Shown here: in pieces, positions 31,650-40,411 of the stretch
How positions within the stretch are numbered: the first letter of the stretch is position 1
Layout: the number at the start of each line of letters is the position of its first letter
Assembly: GCA_023405815.1 (NCBI GenBank)
Contig: JAEXXM010000037.1
Location: 1 to 40,782 of the forward strand
Source of the DNA: Pseudomonadota bacterium
GTDB taxonomy: Bacteria; Pseudomonadota; Alphaproteobacteria; Rhizobiales; Hyphomicrobiaceae
Direction of reading: 5' to 3'
Length of the DNA: 40,782 nt
Notes under the pieces: generated by a model
What the model was told of the DNA's origin: nothing
The model's database searches: none
Seen by the model: the letters and a program-made list of their open reading frames with translations, nothing else
Made by a program: the position numbers and the translations under genes

Positions 31650-31709
31650 TTGCATTATACGCAAGCAATTTGCATGATGTGCATTGCAGCAAATTTGCAT
31701 GATATGCAA
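31650..31709. promoter_or_regulatory. Three tandem palindromic operators plus permease promoter
   Basis: Three 15-base palindrome-like boxes: TTGCATTATACGCAA (31650-31664), TTGCATGATGTGCAT (31670-31684) and TTGCATGATATGCAA (31695-31709), the last symmetric in both arms. On the minus strand the first box contains TATAAT (31659-31654), a perfect -10 for the permease, with TGCACA 18 bases upstream as a -35 candidate inside the second box. Binding here should therefore repress the permease. The adjacent XRE-cupin protein is the obvious binder. Confidence 0.8.
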
Positions 31710-31819
31710 TCGCCGTCAGACTTTCGTAGGGCTTGCATCCGACAAATACTTCCCCGCAGCCGATTTGCAGTCGGCCCGGCAAGCCGCTAATCAAAGAGGT
31801 GTGGAAACAGGGGCGCGAG

Positions 31820-32491
31820 ATGACGAAGCCTGCGAAGAAGTCCTCGGGGCGAGGCAAGAGATCGTCGAGCGAGCGCCGCGGAACGCCGAGCGTCGCCGCG
31901 CCGGTCAAGAACGAGCAAGCGAACCTTCCCCTCGAAGCTCGCATCGGCGCGGCGATCAAACGCCGGCGTCTGGAAGCAAACCTGACGCTGTCGGAGCTCA
32001 GCACCGGCGCCGGGCTTTCGAGCGCCATGCTCAGCCGCATTGAGAACGGCATGGCCACTGCCAGCCTGGATGCGCTGGAGCGGATCAGCGCCGCCGTCGG
32101 CGTCAATCTCTCCGATCTCTTCCGCGAATCGGAGTCGCGCCAGGGCAGCGCGCAGCTCGTGAAGAAGGCCGAGCAGATGGAGGTGGTGCGCGTCGGCACC
32201 AAGTACGGCCATACCTATCGGCTGCTGTCGTACGACCGCGGTCCGCGCAAGCTGTTCGAGCCGTTTTTCATCGAGATGGACAAGAAGAGCGAGTCCAATC
32301 CCCGCTTCGCGCATCCGGGGACCGAGTTCATCTACATGCTGCAGGGGCGCATGGAGTATCGCTTCGGCGAGCAGACCTATCTCGTCGAGCCGGGCGATGC
32401 CTTCACCTTCTCCGGCAACGTCGTGCATGGCCCCGAGCGGGTGCTCGACGAGCGTGTGCGGTTCCTGTCGATCATCATCTACGCGGAGTAG
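31820..32491 (+). CDS. XRE-family regulator with C-terminal cupin domain
   Basis: A 223-aa regulator: a Lys/Arg-rich N-terminal tail (1-35), an XRE helix-turn-helix (about 40-102, LTLSELSTGAGLSSAMLSRIE), and a cupin effector domain (about 145-220, HPGTEFIYMLQGRMEYRFGE, then VEPGDAFTFSGNVVHGPE). XRE-cupin proteins such as PuuR control amine and amino-acid catabolism and sense a small metabolite in the cupin. ATG 31820 was chosen over the TTG at 31733 because the extra 29 residues look random and the region carries operators. Autoregulation is likely from the boxes upstream. Confidence 0.92.
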   Translation: MTKPAKKSSGRGKRSSSERRGTPSVAAPVKNEQANLPLEARIGAAIKRRRLEANLTLSELSTGAGLSSAMLSRIENGMATASLDALERISAAVGVNLSDLFRESESRQGSAQLVKKAEQMEVVRVGTKYGHTYRLLSYDRGPRKLFEPFFIEMDKKSESNPRFAHPGTEFIYMLQGRMEYRFGEQTYLVEPGDAFTFSGNVVHGPERVLDERVRFLSIIIYAE

Positions 32492-32505
32492 CGCTCGAAG
32501 CGCGA

Positions 32506-32539
32506 AAGCCGGAGGCTGGCCAAAGCCTCCGGCTTCCTT
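32506..32539 (+). terminator. Intrinsic terminator after the XRE-cupin gene
   Basis: AAGCCGGAGGCT (32506-32517) pairs perfectly with AGCCTCCGGCTT (32524-32535), 12 bp around a 6-base loop, followed by CCTTCC. It lies 14 bases after the regulator stop, so the downstream flavoprotein needs its own promoter. Confidence 0.85.
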
Positions 32540-32672
32540 CCGGCTCAGAGCATGCCGGTGCCTGGGATCTACTCATGTCCGCAAGGGGAACGCTGGACAT
32601 CACTGCCGCTTCAATCGACAGCGCCGGCCGACCCTCGGGTGGAAAGTCCTTGGCGCGTAGGTCCCAGTGCTT

Positions 32673-32723
32673 TTGGTATACATCCAACTTGCATGCTATG
32701 CAATCTCTTTGTACGCTGCGCAA
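32673..32723 (+). promoter_or_regulatory. Promoter and two operators for the flavoprotein-Rid operon
   Basis: TTGCATGCTATGCAA (32689-32703, perfect arms) and TTGTACGCTGCGCAA (32709-32723, weaker) repeat the box found at 31650-31709 with the same 20-base register. TTGGTA (32673-32678) and TATGCA (32697-32702), 18 bases apart, are candidate -35 and -10 boxes. The first operator covers the -10, which suggests repression by the XRE-cupin protein. Confidence 0.75.
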
Positions 32724-32757
32724 CAACGCAACACACATCCGAGGCATCTGAAACGCG

Positions 32758-34095
32758 ATGGGTGAAAGGATCAGTGCGGGCGCGCTCGCTGCCGGAGGAT
32801 ACCGCGGCGAGACCGGGCTGCGGTATCAGCCTTATTGGTGGGAGGCGGCGCCGCGCGATCGCCAGGAGGAGCCGGTACCGAAGAAGTGCGACGTGGCGAT
32901 CGTCGGCTCGGGCTTCACCGGGCTATCCGCCGCCAACACGCTGCTCGACAACGGCAGCGGTGCCGTCGTCTTCGATCGCGATTTCCCCGGCTTCGGCGCC
33001 AGCACGCGCAACGGCGGACAGGTCGGCAGCGGCAACCAGAAGTTCAAGGTGAAGACGCTGATCGCCTTGCGCGGCGAGGCCAAGGCGGCGGCCCTCATCC
33101 GCGAGGGCACGCAGATGCTCGATCACATCGAGCAGGTCATCGCCAGCGAAAAGATCGATTGCGATTTCCGCCGCTGCGGACGGTTCCGCGCCGCCATCAG
33201 ACCCGAGCACTACGAAGCGATGGCGCGCGACATGGACGATCTCAAGAAGATCGCCGGAGTCGAAAGCTTCATGGTGCCGCGCGCGGAGCAGCGCTCCGAG
33301 ATCGGCTCCGACATCTTCTTCGGCGGATCGGTGCTGCCGCGCGATGCCTCTCTGCATCCGGGGCAATATCATTCCGGCCTTGCCCAGCGTGTGAAGGAGA
33401 AAGGCGGGCGCATCGTCGGCAATGCCGCGGTGCTCGAGATCGTGCCGGAGGGCAAGCTTTTCCGCGTCAAGACTGCGCGCGGGGAGACGCTGGCGCGGAG
33501 CGTCATCATCGCCACCAACGGCTACACCAACGACCTCGTGCCGGAGCTGAGGCAGAGGATCGTGTCCATCGGATCGGGGCTGATCGCCACGGACGATGTC
33601 GACGAAACGATCCTCGACCGGCTGCTGCCGAAGCGGCGCGTCTACGGTAATACCAACCGCGTGTTCTATTATTTCCGTGTCGCTCCCGGCGCGCGCCGCA
33701 TCATCTGGGGTGGCCGGGTCGGGCGCCTTGCGGCGGAGAGCTCTCCCCGGGCCTACAGCCATCTCGCGCGCGACATGCTCACCGTGTTCCCGGACCTCGC
33801 GGATGTCCCCATCACCCACGCCTGGAGCGGGCTCATCGGCTACACCTACGACGAGATCCCGCATCTCGGACGCACGGCGGCGGGGCTGCATTATGCGATC
33901 GGCTACTGCGGCACGGGCGTATCGCGCGCCACCTACTTCGGACACAAGATCGCGTTGCAGCTACTCGGCCGCAAGGACGGGCGCACGGCCTTCGACGAGC
34001 TCACCTTCCCTGCATACCCAGCTCATCCGATCGCCAAACGCGTCGTGCCGGTGGTCGAGACCTGGTACCGCCTGCGCGACGCCACCAACATCTAA
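32758..34095 (+). CDS. FAD-dependent amine oxidase/DAO-family protein, gamma-glutamylputrescine oxidase-like
   Basis: The 445-aa flavoprotein has the Rossmann FAD motif VAIVGSGFTGLSAAN at about 46-60 and FGASTRNGGQVGSGN (about 79-93), typical of the PuuB/DadA-like branch of the DAO family. HAWSGLIGYTYDEIPHLG and GYCGTGVSRATYFG close the FAD site near the C-terminus. Such enzymes oxidise an amine or N-substituted amino acid, producing an imine, and pass electrons to O2 or quinone. The N-terminal LRYQPYWWEAAP matches the family. The exact substrate is unknown. It is followed after 21 bases by a Rid protein. Confidence 0.9.
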   Translation: MGERISAGALAAGGYRGETGLRYQPYWWEAAPRDRQEEPVPKKCDVAIVGSGFTGLSAANTLLDNGSGAVVFDRDFPGFGASTRNGGQVGSGNQKFKVKTLIALRGEAKAAALIREGTQMLDHIEQVIASEKIDCDFRRCGRFRAAIRPEHYEAMARDMDDLKKIAGVESFMVPRAEQRSEIGSDIFFGGSVLPRDASLHPGQYHSGLAQRVKEKGGRIVGNAAVLEIVPEGKLFRVKTARGETLARSVIIATNGYTNDLVPELRQRIVSIGSGLIATDDVDETILDRLLPKRRVYGNTNRVFYYFRVAPGARRIIWGGRVGRLAAESSPRAYSHLARDMLTVFPDLADVPITHAWSGLIGYTYDEIPHLGRTAAGLHYAIGYCGTGVSRATYFGHKIALQLLGRKDGRTAFDELTFPAYPAHPIAKRVVPVVETWYRLRDATNI

Positions 34096-34116
34096 GAAAA
34101 CGGGAGAAGAAGAAAC

Positions 34117-34500
34117 ATGACCGCCATCACTGCGCGCACGAACATCTCGTCCGGGGGCGCTTACGAGGATATCTTCGGCTATTCGCGCGCGGTGCGGGTG
34201 GGGGATGACATCCACGTTTCCGGCACGTGCGCGCCCGCCACTCACGAGCACAGCGACGCCTACGAGCAGGCTAGGGCGGCGATGGCGATCATCGAGAAGG
34301 CGCTCGCCGATGCCGGCGGGGCGTTGCGGCATGTGGTGCGCACGGTCGTCTATCTGCGCGAGATCACCGACGCCGACCTCGTGGCGCGGGCGCACCGCGA
34401 AGTGTTCGGCGAGGTGAGGCCGGCGAGCACGCTGGTGCAGGTGACGTCGATGCTGCGGCCCTGGCAGAAGGTCGAGATCGAGGCCTACGCCAAGGTCTGA
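34117..34500 (+). CDS. RidA/YjgF-superfamily protein lacking the catalytic arginine
   Basis: The 127-aa protein fits the YjgF/Rid fold: YSRAVRVGDDIHVSGTCA near 22-39, ALADAGGALRHVVRTVVYLREI near 67-88 and a final KVEIEAYAKV. Classical RidA hydrolyses imines and enamines using an arginine in the motif P-A-R-S; here the aligned sequence is P-A-S-T, so that arginine is replaced by serine. It is more likely one of the Rid subgroups without the classic activity. GGGAGAAGAAG stands just upstream of the ATG. Location behind an imine-producing flavoprotein still suggests a role in processing its product. Confidence 0.9.
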   Translation: MTAITARTNISSGGAYEDIFGYSRAVRVGDDIHVSGTCAPATHEHSDAYEQARAAMAIIEKALADAGGALRHVVRTVVYLREITDADLVARAHREVFGEVRPASTLVQVTSMLRPWQKVEIEAYAKV

Positions 34501-34535
34501 GGACCGGCGCCAACGGCGGAGTTGCGAAGCGGGCG

Positions 34536-37031
34536 ATGTTGCCGGATACAGCCGGCATGGAGTTCGCCTCGCCGCTGCCGATCGATGTCGTCCTCGACGA
34601 CGTGCGCGCTGCCCTCAAGGCGCGCACGTCCGCCGTTCTCGTCGCGCCGCCCGGCGCCGGCAAGACGACTCGCGTTCCGCTCGCCCTGATGGACGAAGCC
34701 TGGCTTTCCGGCCGCAAAGTCCTGGTGCTGGAGCCGCGCCGGATCGCGGCGCGGGCGGCCGCCGAGCGCATGGCCAGCACCCTGTCGGAGAGCGTCGGCG
34801 AGCACATCGGGCTGCGCACGCGGCTGATGACCAAGGCCGGCGCAAAGACGCGGATCGAGGTCGTCACCGAGGGCATCTTCACGCGCATGATCCTCGACGA
34901 CCCGGAGCTTTCCGGCGTCGGGGCGGTGCTGTTCGACGAAATCCACGAACGCTCGCTCGACGCCGACCTAGGGCTGGCGCTGGCGCTCGACTGCCAGCGT
35001 GGCCTCCGGGACGATCTGCGCATCATGCCGATGTCGGCGACGCTCGACGGAGCGCGGGTGGCAGAGCTGCTCGGTGGCGCGCCCGTCATCGCCAGCGAGG
35101 GCCGCGCCTTCCCGGTCGAGACGCGGCATCTCGGGCGGGATGCCACCCAGCGCATCGAGGACCAGATGGCGGACGCGGTGATGCGCGCCTTGCGCGAGGA
35201 GCGCGGCTCCATCCTCGCTTTTCTCCCAGGCCAGGGCGAGATACGGCGCGTCGAGGACCGGCTGAAGGAGCGCATCCGCGATCCGAATGTCGTGCTTGCC
35301 CCGCTTTACGGCGCGATGGACATGAGGGCGCAGGATCTGGCGCTCGAACCGGCGCCTGCCGGCATGCGCAAGGTCGTGCTCGCGACGTCGATTGCGGAGA
35401 CATCGATCACCATCGAGGGCGTGCGCGTCGTCATCGACAGCGGCCTCGCGCGCGTGCCGCGCTTCGAACCGGACGTCGGCGTGACGCGTCTCGAGACGGT
35501 GCGTGTGTCGCGCGCCGCCGCCGACCAGCGCCGTGGCCGCGCGGGCCGAACGGAGCCCGGCGTGTGCTACCGCCTGTGGGACGAGCCGCAGACGCAAAGC
35601 CTGCCCGCCTTTGCCGAGCCGGAGATCCGTTCCGCGGATTTGGCGCCGCTGCTGCTCGATTGCGCGGAATGGGGAGCAGCCGACCCGCGGGCGCTGTCGT
35701 GGATCGACACGCCCTTGCCTGCCGCCATCGATGCCGCGCGCGAGGAGCTGCTCGAGCTGGAAGCGCTTGACGCCGACGGCCGCCTCACGCCGATGGGCAA
35801 GCGGCTGAGGTCGCTGCCATTGCCGCCTCGCCTCGCACGCATGGTGATCGCGGCATCCGAGCTCGGCCATGCGGAAGAAGCGGCGGAGATCGCTGCGGTG
35901 ATGGTGGAGCGCGGGCTCGGCGGCAACGACGCCGACCTCGTGCACCGCCTGGAGGGCTTCCGCCGCGATCGCTCGCGCCGGGCCACCGACATGCGCAAGC
36001 TGGCGAGCGGCTGGGTGCGTCAGGCTGGTGCCGGGCGCACGCCTGCAAAGCGGCGCGAAGACATATCGGCGGCGCGGCTCCTGGCGCTCGCTTATCCCGA
36101 GCGCATCGGCAAGGCGCGCGGAGCACCGGGCCAGTTCCTGCTCGCCAACGGCCGCGGAGCGAGCCTCGATGCGACGCATCCGCTGGCGCGGTCTCCGTTC
36201 ATCGTCGCGGCGGAGCTTTCCGGAGCGGCGGCATCGACGCGTATCCTACTGGCGGCTGCGACCGACGAGGCAGACGTGCTCGCAGCGGCAGGAAGCCGTG
36301 TGCGCGCGAGCGATGAGATCGAATTCGATCAAGCCGCCGGCGCATTGCGCGCGCGCCGCGTCCGCCGGCTCGACGCCATCGTGCTCGGCAGCGAGCCGCG
36401 CGCTGTCGCGGCCAACGAGGAAACGGCGCGACTGCTCGCTGAGGGCATCGCCAAGCTCGGGATCGGCCGCCTGCCGTGGAGCAAGGCGCAGATACAGCTT
36501 CGCGACCGCGTCGGCTTCCTGCGCGCAGCCGGCGAGGACGAATGGCCGGACCTCTCGGACGCGGCGCTCGCGGCCAGCGCCGGCGATTGGCTAGGGCCGT
36601 TTCTCAACGGCAAGACGAAGCTATCGGACATTGGCGCAGATGACCTCGGGGCGGCGCTCGATGCGCTGCTGCCGTGGCATTTGAAGCGGCGGCTTGAGGA
36701 GGAAGCGCCGACGCATTTCGAGGCGCCGACGGGGAACCGCCACGCCATCGACTACGAGACGACGGGCGCGCCGGCGCTACACATCCGCGTGCAGGAGCTG
36801 TTCGGCCTGACGCAACATCCTTCGATCGCCAATGGAAAGCTGCCGCTGACACTGCATCTTCTGTCGCCGGCGCACCGGCCCATCCAGATCACGCGCGACC
36901 TGCCGGGTTTCTGGAAGGGGTCGTGGGCGGCGGTCAAAGCCGAGATGAAGGGGCGCTATCCGCGGCATCCGTGGCCGGACGATCCCGCGTCGGCGGCTGC
37001 AACGGCGCGGGCCAAACCGCGCGGAACCTGA
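34536..37031 (+). CDS. hrpB: ATP-dependent helicase HrpB
   Basis: A DEAH-type superfamily 2 helicase of 831 aa, close to E. coli HrpB in length. Motif I APPGAGKTTR (38-47), motif II D134-E-I-H137, motif III MSATLDG, and QRRGRAGRTEPGVCYRLW (motif VI) are present. The winged-helix/ratchet region and the HrpB-specific C-terminal domain follow (YETTGAPALHIRVQELFGL, PHRPIQITRDLPGFW-like motif). Its cellular role is not well defined in bacteria. A second ATG at 34557 with GGAT upstream is an equally good start. Confidence 0.95.
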   Translation: MLPDTAGMEFASPLPIDVVLDDVRAALKARTSAVLVAPPGAGKTTRVPLALMDEAWLSGRKVLVLEPRRIAARAAAERMASTLSESVGEHIGLRTRLMTKAGAKTRIEVVTEGIFTRMILDDPELSGVGAVLFDEIHERSLDADLGLALALDCQRGLRDDLRIMPMSATLDGARVAELLGGAPVIASEGRAFPVETRHLGRDATQRIEDQMADAVMRALREERGSILAFLPGQGEIRRVEDRLKERIRDPNVVLAPLYGAMDMRAQDLALEPAPAGMRKVVLATSIAETSITIEGVRVVIDSGLARVPRFEPDVGVTRLETVRVSRAAADQRRGRAGRTEPGVCYRLWDEPQTQSLPAFAEPEIRSADLAPLLLDCAEWGAADPRALSWIDTPLPAAIDAAREELLELEALDADGRLTPMGKRLRSLPLPPRLARMVIAASELGHAEEAAEIAAVMVERGLGGNDADLVHRLEGFRRDRSRRATDMRKLASGWVRQAGAGRTPAKRREDISAARLLALAYPERIGKARGAPGQFLLANGRGASLDATHPLARSPFIVAAELSGAAASTRILLAAATDEADVLAAAGSRVRASDEIEFDQAAGALRARRVRRLDAIVLGSEPRAVAANEETARLLAEGIAKLGIGRLPWSKAQIQLRDRVGFLRAAGEDEWPDLSDAALAASAGDWLGPFLNGKTKLSDIGADDLGAALDALLPWHLKRRLEEEAPTHFEAPTGNRHAIDYETTGAPALHIRVQELFGLTQHPSIANGKLPLTLHLLSPAHRPIQITRDLPGFWKGSWAAVKAEMKGRYPRHPWPDDPASAAATARAKPRGT

Positions 37032-37171
37032 CGCTCTAGATCCCGGACGGGGACGACGATCATCGCCATCTGCGTGCAACTCTCCACGCTCGCACGCATA
37101 GCTCTGTGTTCTGAACAACACGGCTTCAAAATGAATGCGCCGATCGCGCGGTTGCGACACCGGCGCTAAAT

Positions 37172-37186
37172 TGACTCCCCTAGTCA
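37172..37186. promoter_or_regulatory. Inverted repeat and possible promoter upstream of the TonB receptor
   Basis: TGACT-N5-AGTCA (37172-37186) overlaps TTGACT (37171-37176), which with TAAGCA (37193-37198) at 16 bases could be a sigma-70 promoter. No Fur or Irr consensus is evident. The 237-base gap after hrpB shows nothing else I can name. Confidence 0.35.
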
Positions 37187-37268
37187 GCAATGTAAGCATC
37201 CCCCCGCCGCTTTCGCGTGCAGCCGTTGCGGCTGCTGAGGGCGTTGTTGTTGCGTGGGGGAGTTGCGT

Positions 37269-39533
37269 ATGTCTCGTTCTATTGCGTGCCGGCGTCGCGG
37301 GCCGGTGCAAGTTGCGTTGCTTTTGTCGACCTCGGCGGGCCTCGGCCTGACGGGTACGGCGGCGGCCCAGGAGGCACCTAAAGCCGAGTTGCCTGCCCTC
37401 GTCGTCGAGGCGCCGACCAAGAAAGCCGCTCCTAAGAAGAAGTCTGCCGCCAAGAAGAGCGCGCCCGCTTCCGCATCTCCGGTCGCCCAAGCGCCGCAGC
37501 CGGCGCCTCCGCCCCCGGCCAATACCGGACCCTACGCCAAGCCCAACGCCCAGGGCGTCGTCGGATACGTCGCCACTCGGTCGACCACCGCCACGAAGAC
37601 CGACACGCCGCTGGTCAACGTGCCGCAATCGGTCTCGGTGGTGACGCAGCAGCAGATCAAGGACCAGTCCATGAAGAGCATGGGCGACGTCTTGCGCTAC
37701 GTGCCGGGTGTGACGCCGGGACAGGGTGAAGGCAACCGCGACCAGGTGACCATCCGCGGCCAGAACACGACCGCCGACTTCTTCACCGACGGCCTACGCG
37801 ACGACGTGCAGTATTTCCGCGACTTCTACAACATCGACCGTGTCGAGGTGCTGAAGGGCCCGAACGCCATGATCTTCGGACGCGGCGGCGGTGGCGGCGT
37901 CGTCAACCGCGTGACCAAGAAGGCCGAGTTCGAAGACTTTGCCGAGGGCACGGTGACGTTCGGCTCTTTCGACGAGAAACGGGCGACGGTCGACGTCAAC
38001 GGCGTCATCAGCCCCTGGGCTGCACTGCGCATCAATGGTGTCTACGAGGACGCCAACAGCTATCGCGACCACGTCGGGCTGGAGCGCTACGGCATCAACC
38101 CGACGCTGCACCTCAAGCCGGCGGATCGGACGCACGTCTGGCTGAGCTACGAGCACTTCGAGGATCGGCGCACTGCCGACCGCGGCATCCCTTCCTTTGC
38201 CGGCCGGCCAGCGCCGACGCCCAACTACACGTTCTTCGGCAACCCTGATGCCAGCTATTCGGATGCGGACATCAATGTCGGTACCGCCATCGTCGAGCAC
38301 GTGACGGATTTCGGTCTCAAGATCCGCAACACCACGCTGCTCGGGAACTACGACAAGTTCTATCAGAATGTTTATGCCAACGGCCCTCTGGTGGTGCCCG
38401 CAGGCACCGTTGCGATCGCCGCGTACAACAACCTCACGGACCGCACCAACCTCTTCAACCAGACCGACCTCACCTACAAGTTCGGCCACGACCTCGTGCG
38501 GCACACATTCCTGGTCGGCACCGAGTTCTCGCGGCAATGGACGGATAACTATCGCGAGACTGGCCGCTTCAATACTTCTGGCGGCCCGACCTCCATCAAC
38601 GTGCCCTTCTCCTCGCCCACGGTCTACAATCCAGTGTTCTTCGCCAACAACGGTGGGTCGGACGCGAACAACAGTGCGGTCACCGACGTCGCCGCGGTCT
38701 ATGCCCAGGACCAGATCGAGATCACACGCTACTTCGACCTGATCGCGGGCGTGCGCTTTGACCGCTTCGACATGTCGTTCGACAACTTCAACACCCACAC
38801 CTCATTCAGCCGCACCGACAATCTTGTGTCGCCGCGCGTCGGCGTCGTGTTGAAACCGACCGAGGAAATGTCGTTCTACGGCAGCTACAGCGTGTCCTAC
38901 CTGCCGAGCTCGGGCGACCAGTTCTCATCTCTGTCGCCGACGACGCAGAACTTCGAGCCGGAGAAGTTCACCAACTACGAGGTGGGCTTCAAGTGGGACA
39001 TCTACCCGGCGCTCGCCTTCACCGCCGCGGCTTATCACCTCAACCGCGAGAACTCGCCGGCGCCCAACCCCAACAACACGAGCCAGACGATCCTCATCGG
39101 CGAGTCGGAGACGAAGGGCATTGAAGTCGGGCTCAACGGCTACGTGACCGACCAGTGGCAGGTCTCGGCGGGCTATGCGCACCAGTGGTCGGAAATCCTG
39201 ACGCCAGGCACGACCAAGGGCAACGAGCTAGCGATGGTGCCGAGCGATACTGTTTCCGTGTGGAACAAGTATATGGTGACGCGCGACTGGGGCGCGGGCG
39301 TTGGCGTCATTCACCGCACCGACATGTTCGCCGCCGTCGACAACGCCGTTACGCTGCCCGGCTATACGCGCGTCGATGCGGCGCTCTACTGGAACGTGAA
39401 CGAGCACCTCGCGGCACAGCTCAACGTCGAGAACTTATTCGACACCGAGTATTACGTCACGGCGCACAACAACAACAACATCACGCCCGGATCACCCCAG
39501 GCGTTCTACGTAACGTTGTCGTCGCGCTACTGA
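37269..39533 (+). CDS. TonB-dependent siderophore receptor
   Basis: Outer-membrane receptor of 754 aa importing ferric siderophore with TonB energy. The signal peptide (about 1-34) ends in TAAAQ, and LPALVVEAP (about 39-47) resembles a TonB box. A Lys/Ala/Pro-rich linker (about 48-90) precedes the plug domain (about 110-225: VPQSVSVVTQQQIKDQ, YVPGVTPGQGEGNRDQ, TIRGQNTTADFFTDGLRDD, FNIDR-like VEVLKGPNAMIFGRGGGGG). The barrel ends with LFDTEYYVTAHNNNNITPGSPQAF and a terminal Tyr at SSRY. It is most like the catecholate (Fiu/FepA-like) group. ATG 37269 has GGGGGAG upstream; GTG 37254 is less likely. Confidence 0.95.
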   Translation: MSRSIACRRRGPVQVALLLSTSAGLGLTGTAAAQEAPKAELPALVVEAPTKKAAPKKKSAAKKSAPASASPVAQAPQPAPPPPANTGPYAKPNAQGVVGYVATRSTTATKTDTPLVNVPQSVSVVTQQQIKDQSMKSMGDVLRYVPGVTPGQGEGNRDQVTIRGQNTTADFFTDGLRDDVQYFRDFYNIDRVEVLKGPNAMIFGRGGGGGVVNRVTKKAEFEDFAEGTVTFGSFDEKRATVDVNGVISPWAALRINGVYEDANSYRDHVGLERYGINPTLHLKPADRTHVWLSYEHFEDRRTADRGIPSFAGRPAPTPNYTFFGNPDASYSDADINVGTAIVEHVTDFGLKIRNTTLLGNYDKFYQNVYANGPLVVPAGTVAIAAYNNLTDRTNLFNQTDLTYKFGHDLVRHTFLVGTEFSRQWTDNYRETGRFNTSGGPTSINVPFSSPTVYNPVFFANNGGSDANNSAVTDVAAVYAQDQIEITRYFDLIAGVRFDRFDMSFDNFNTHTSFSRTDNLVSPRVGVVLKPTEEMSFYGSYSVSYLPSSGDQFSSLSPTTQNFEPEKFTNYEVGFKWDIYPALAFTAAAYHLNRENSPAPNPNNTSQTILIGESETKGIEVGLNGYVTDQWQVSAGYAHQWSEILTPGTTKGNELAMVPSDTVSVWNKYMVTRDWGAGVGVIHRTDMFAAVDNAVTLPGYTRVDAALYWNVNEHLAAQLNVENLFDTEYYVTAHNNNNITPGSPQAFYVTLSSRY

Positions 39534-39550
39534 TCCTTGAAAGGCCCTTG

Positions 39551-39588
39551 TCGGCGGGCTGCGGGAAGCGGCCCGCCGATGCATTTTG
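39551..39588 (+). terminator. Terminator-like hairpin after the TonB receptor
   Basis: TCGGCGGGC (39551-39559) pairs with GCCCGCCGA (39571-39579) and the stem can extend inward by three more pairs. It is followed by TGCATTTTGC. It lies 17 bases after the receptor stop. Confidence 0.7.
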
Positions 39589-39805
39589 CGAAATTTGGCT
39601 TCTATTTAATGGGTTTGGCGGCGCGCCGGGCGGTCGCCGCGCTTCGACATGAAACGCATCCGTCACAACCGGACCGTGACGGCGCCGTCGGTGGGATAGC
39701 CATCCGAGCTCGCTCCTATTCAGTCTCTCTTTGCGTTTATCGATGAGCCTGTGCAGAGTGTGTATCGGCTAATCTGGCTCCCATACGATCAGAGTGAGTG
39801 CCAAC

Positions 39806-40276
39806 ATGAACACGCATCTCTCCGCGAATTCGGTGCCGCTGACCTCCACGCAAATCCATCGCCTCGGTCGCGCTGCCCGCAACGTCATGCTCGGGCTTGG
39901 CGTCGTGGCGCTGACGGTAGCCACGCCGGTGCTCGGCAAACCTACCAAGGGCGGCGGCAGCCTTTCCGGCTCGTGGAGCGGCGGAGGATGGGTGTCGTTC
40001 GCGTCCGGGACCAAGGAGCGAGCACGGTGCCGCGCGCGCTACAGCCCTGCCGGCGGCAAGAGCTATGAGCTCAGCGCCACGTGCGCGACGGCGTCGGGCA
40101 AGGCGTCGCAGACCGCGACCGTGTACGAGGTGAGCCCCAATCGCTTCCGGGGCAGCTTCTACAATTCGGACTACAACGTCTCGGGAAGCATCCGGGTCGT
40201 CCTGCGGGGCAACAGCCAGAGCGTGACGCTCTCGGGCGACAGTGGGTCGGCGTCGCTCAGCCTCAGCCGCCGATAG
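39806..40276 (+). CDS. Unrecognised small secreted protein
   Basis: The 156-aa product has an atypical long N-terminus, then a hydrophobic stretch (VMLGLGVVALTVATPVLG, about 28-45), probably a signal peptide or anchor. The mature part is Ser/Gly-rich with alternating beta-strand-like patterns (GSLSGSWSGGGWVSFASG, SITGS-like repeats SGSIRVVL, SVTLSGDSGSASLSLS) and two cysteines (RARCRARY and SATCATA) that may form a disulfide. No known domain is recognised. ATG 39806 has GAGTGAG upstream; GTG 39794 is possible. It is preceded by a terminator, so it is probably monocistronic. Confidence 0.7.
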   Translation: MNTHLSANSVPLTSTQIHRLGRAARNVMLGLGVVALTVATPVLGKPTKGGGSLSGSWSGGGWVSFASGTKERARCRARYSPAGGKSYELSATCATASGKASQTATVYEVSPNRFRGSFYNSDYNVSGSIRVVLRGNSQSVTLSGDSGSASLSLSRR

Positions 40277-40336
40277 GCAGCGCGGCAGGCCATGCGCCAG
40301 CGGCGACACCAACGCAGGCTAAGCGATTGAGTTTAT

Positions 40337-40411
40337 TGGTGAGTCCGGATGGGATCGAACCATCGACACCCTGATTAAAAGTCAGGTGCTCTACCACTGA
40401 GCTACGGACCC
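40337..40411 (-). tRNA. tRNA-Lys (anticodon TTT), CCA encoded
   Basis: On the minus strand GGGTCCG (40411-40405) pairs with CGGACTC (40347-40341, one G-T pair), followed by A and an encoded CCA. The anticodon stem CCTGA/TCAGG encloses CTTTTAA, giving TTT, which reads lysine AAA/AAG. The T-loop is TTCGATC and the D-arm GCTC/GAGC. Confidence 0.97.
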
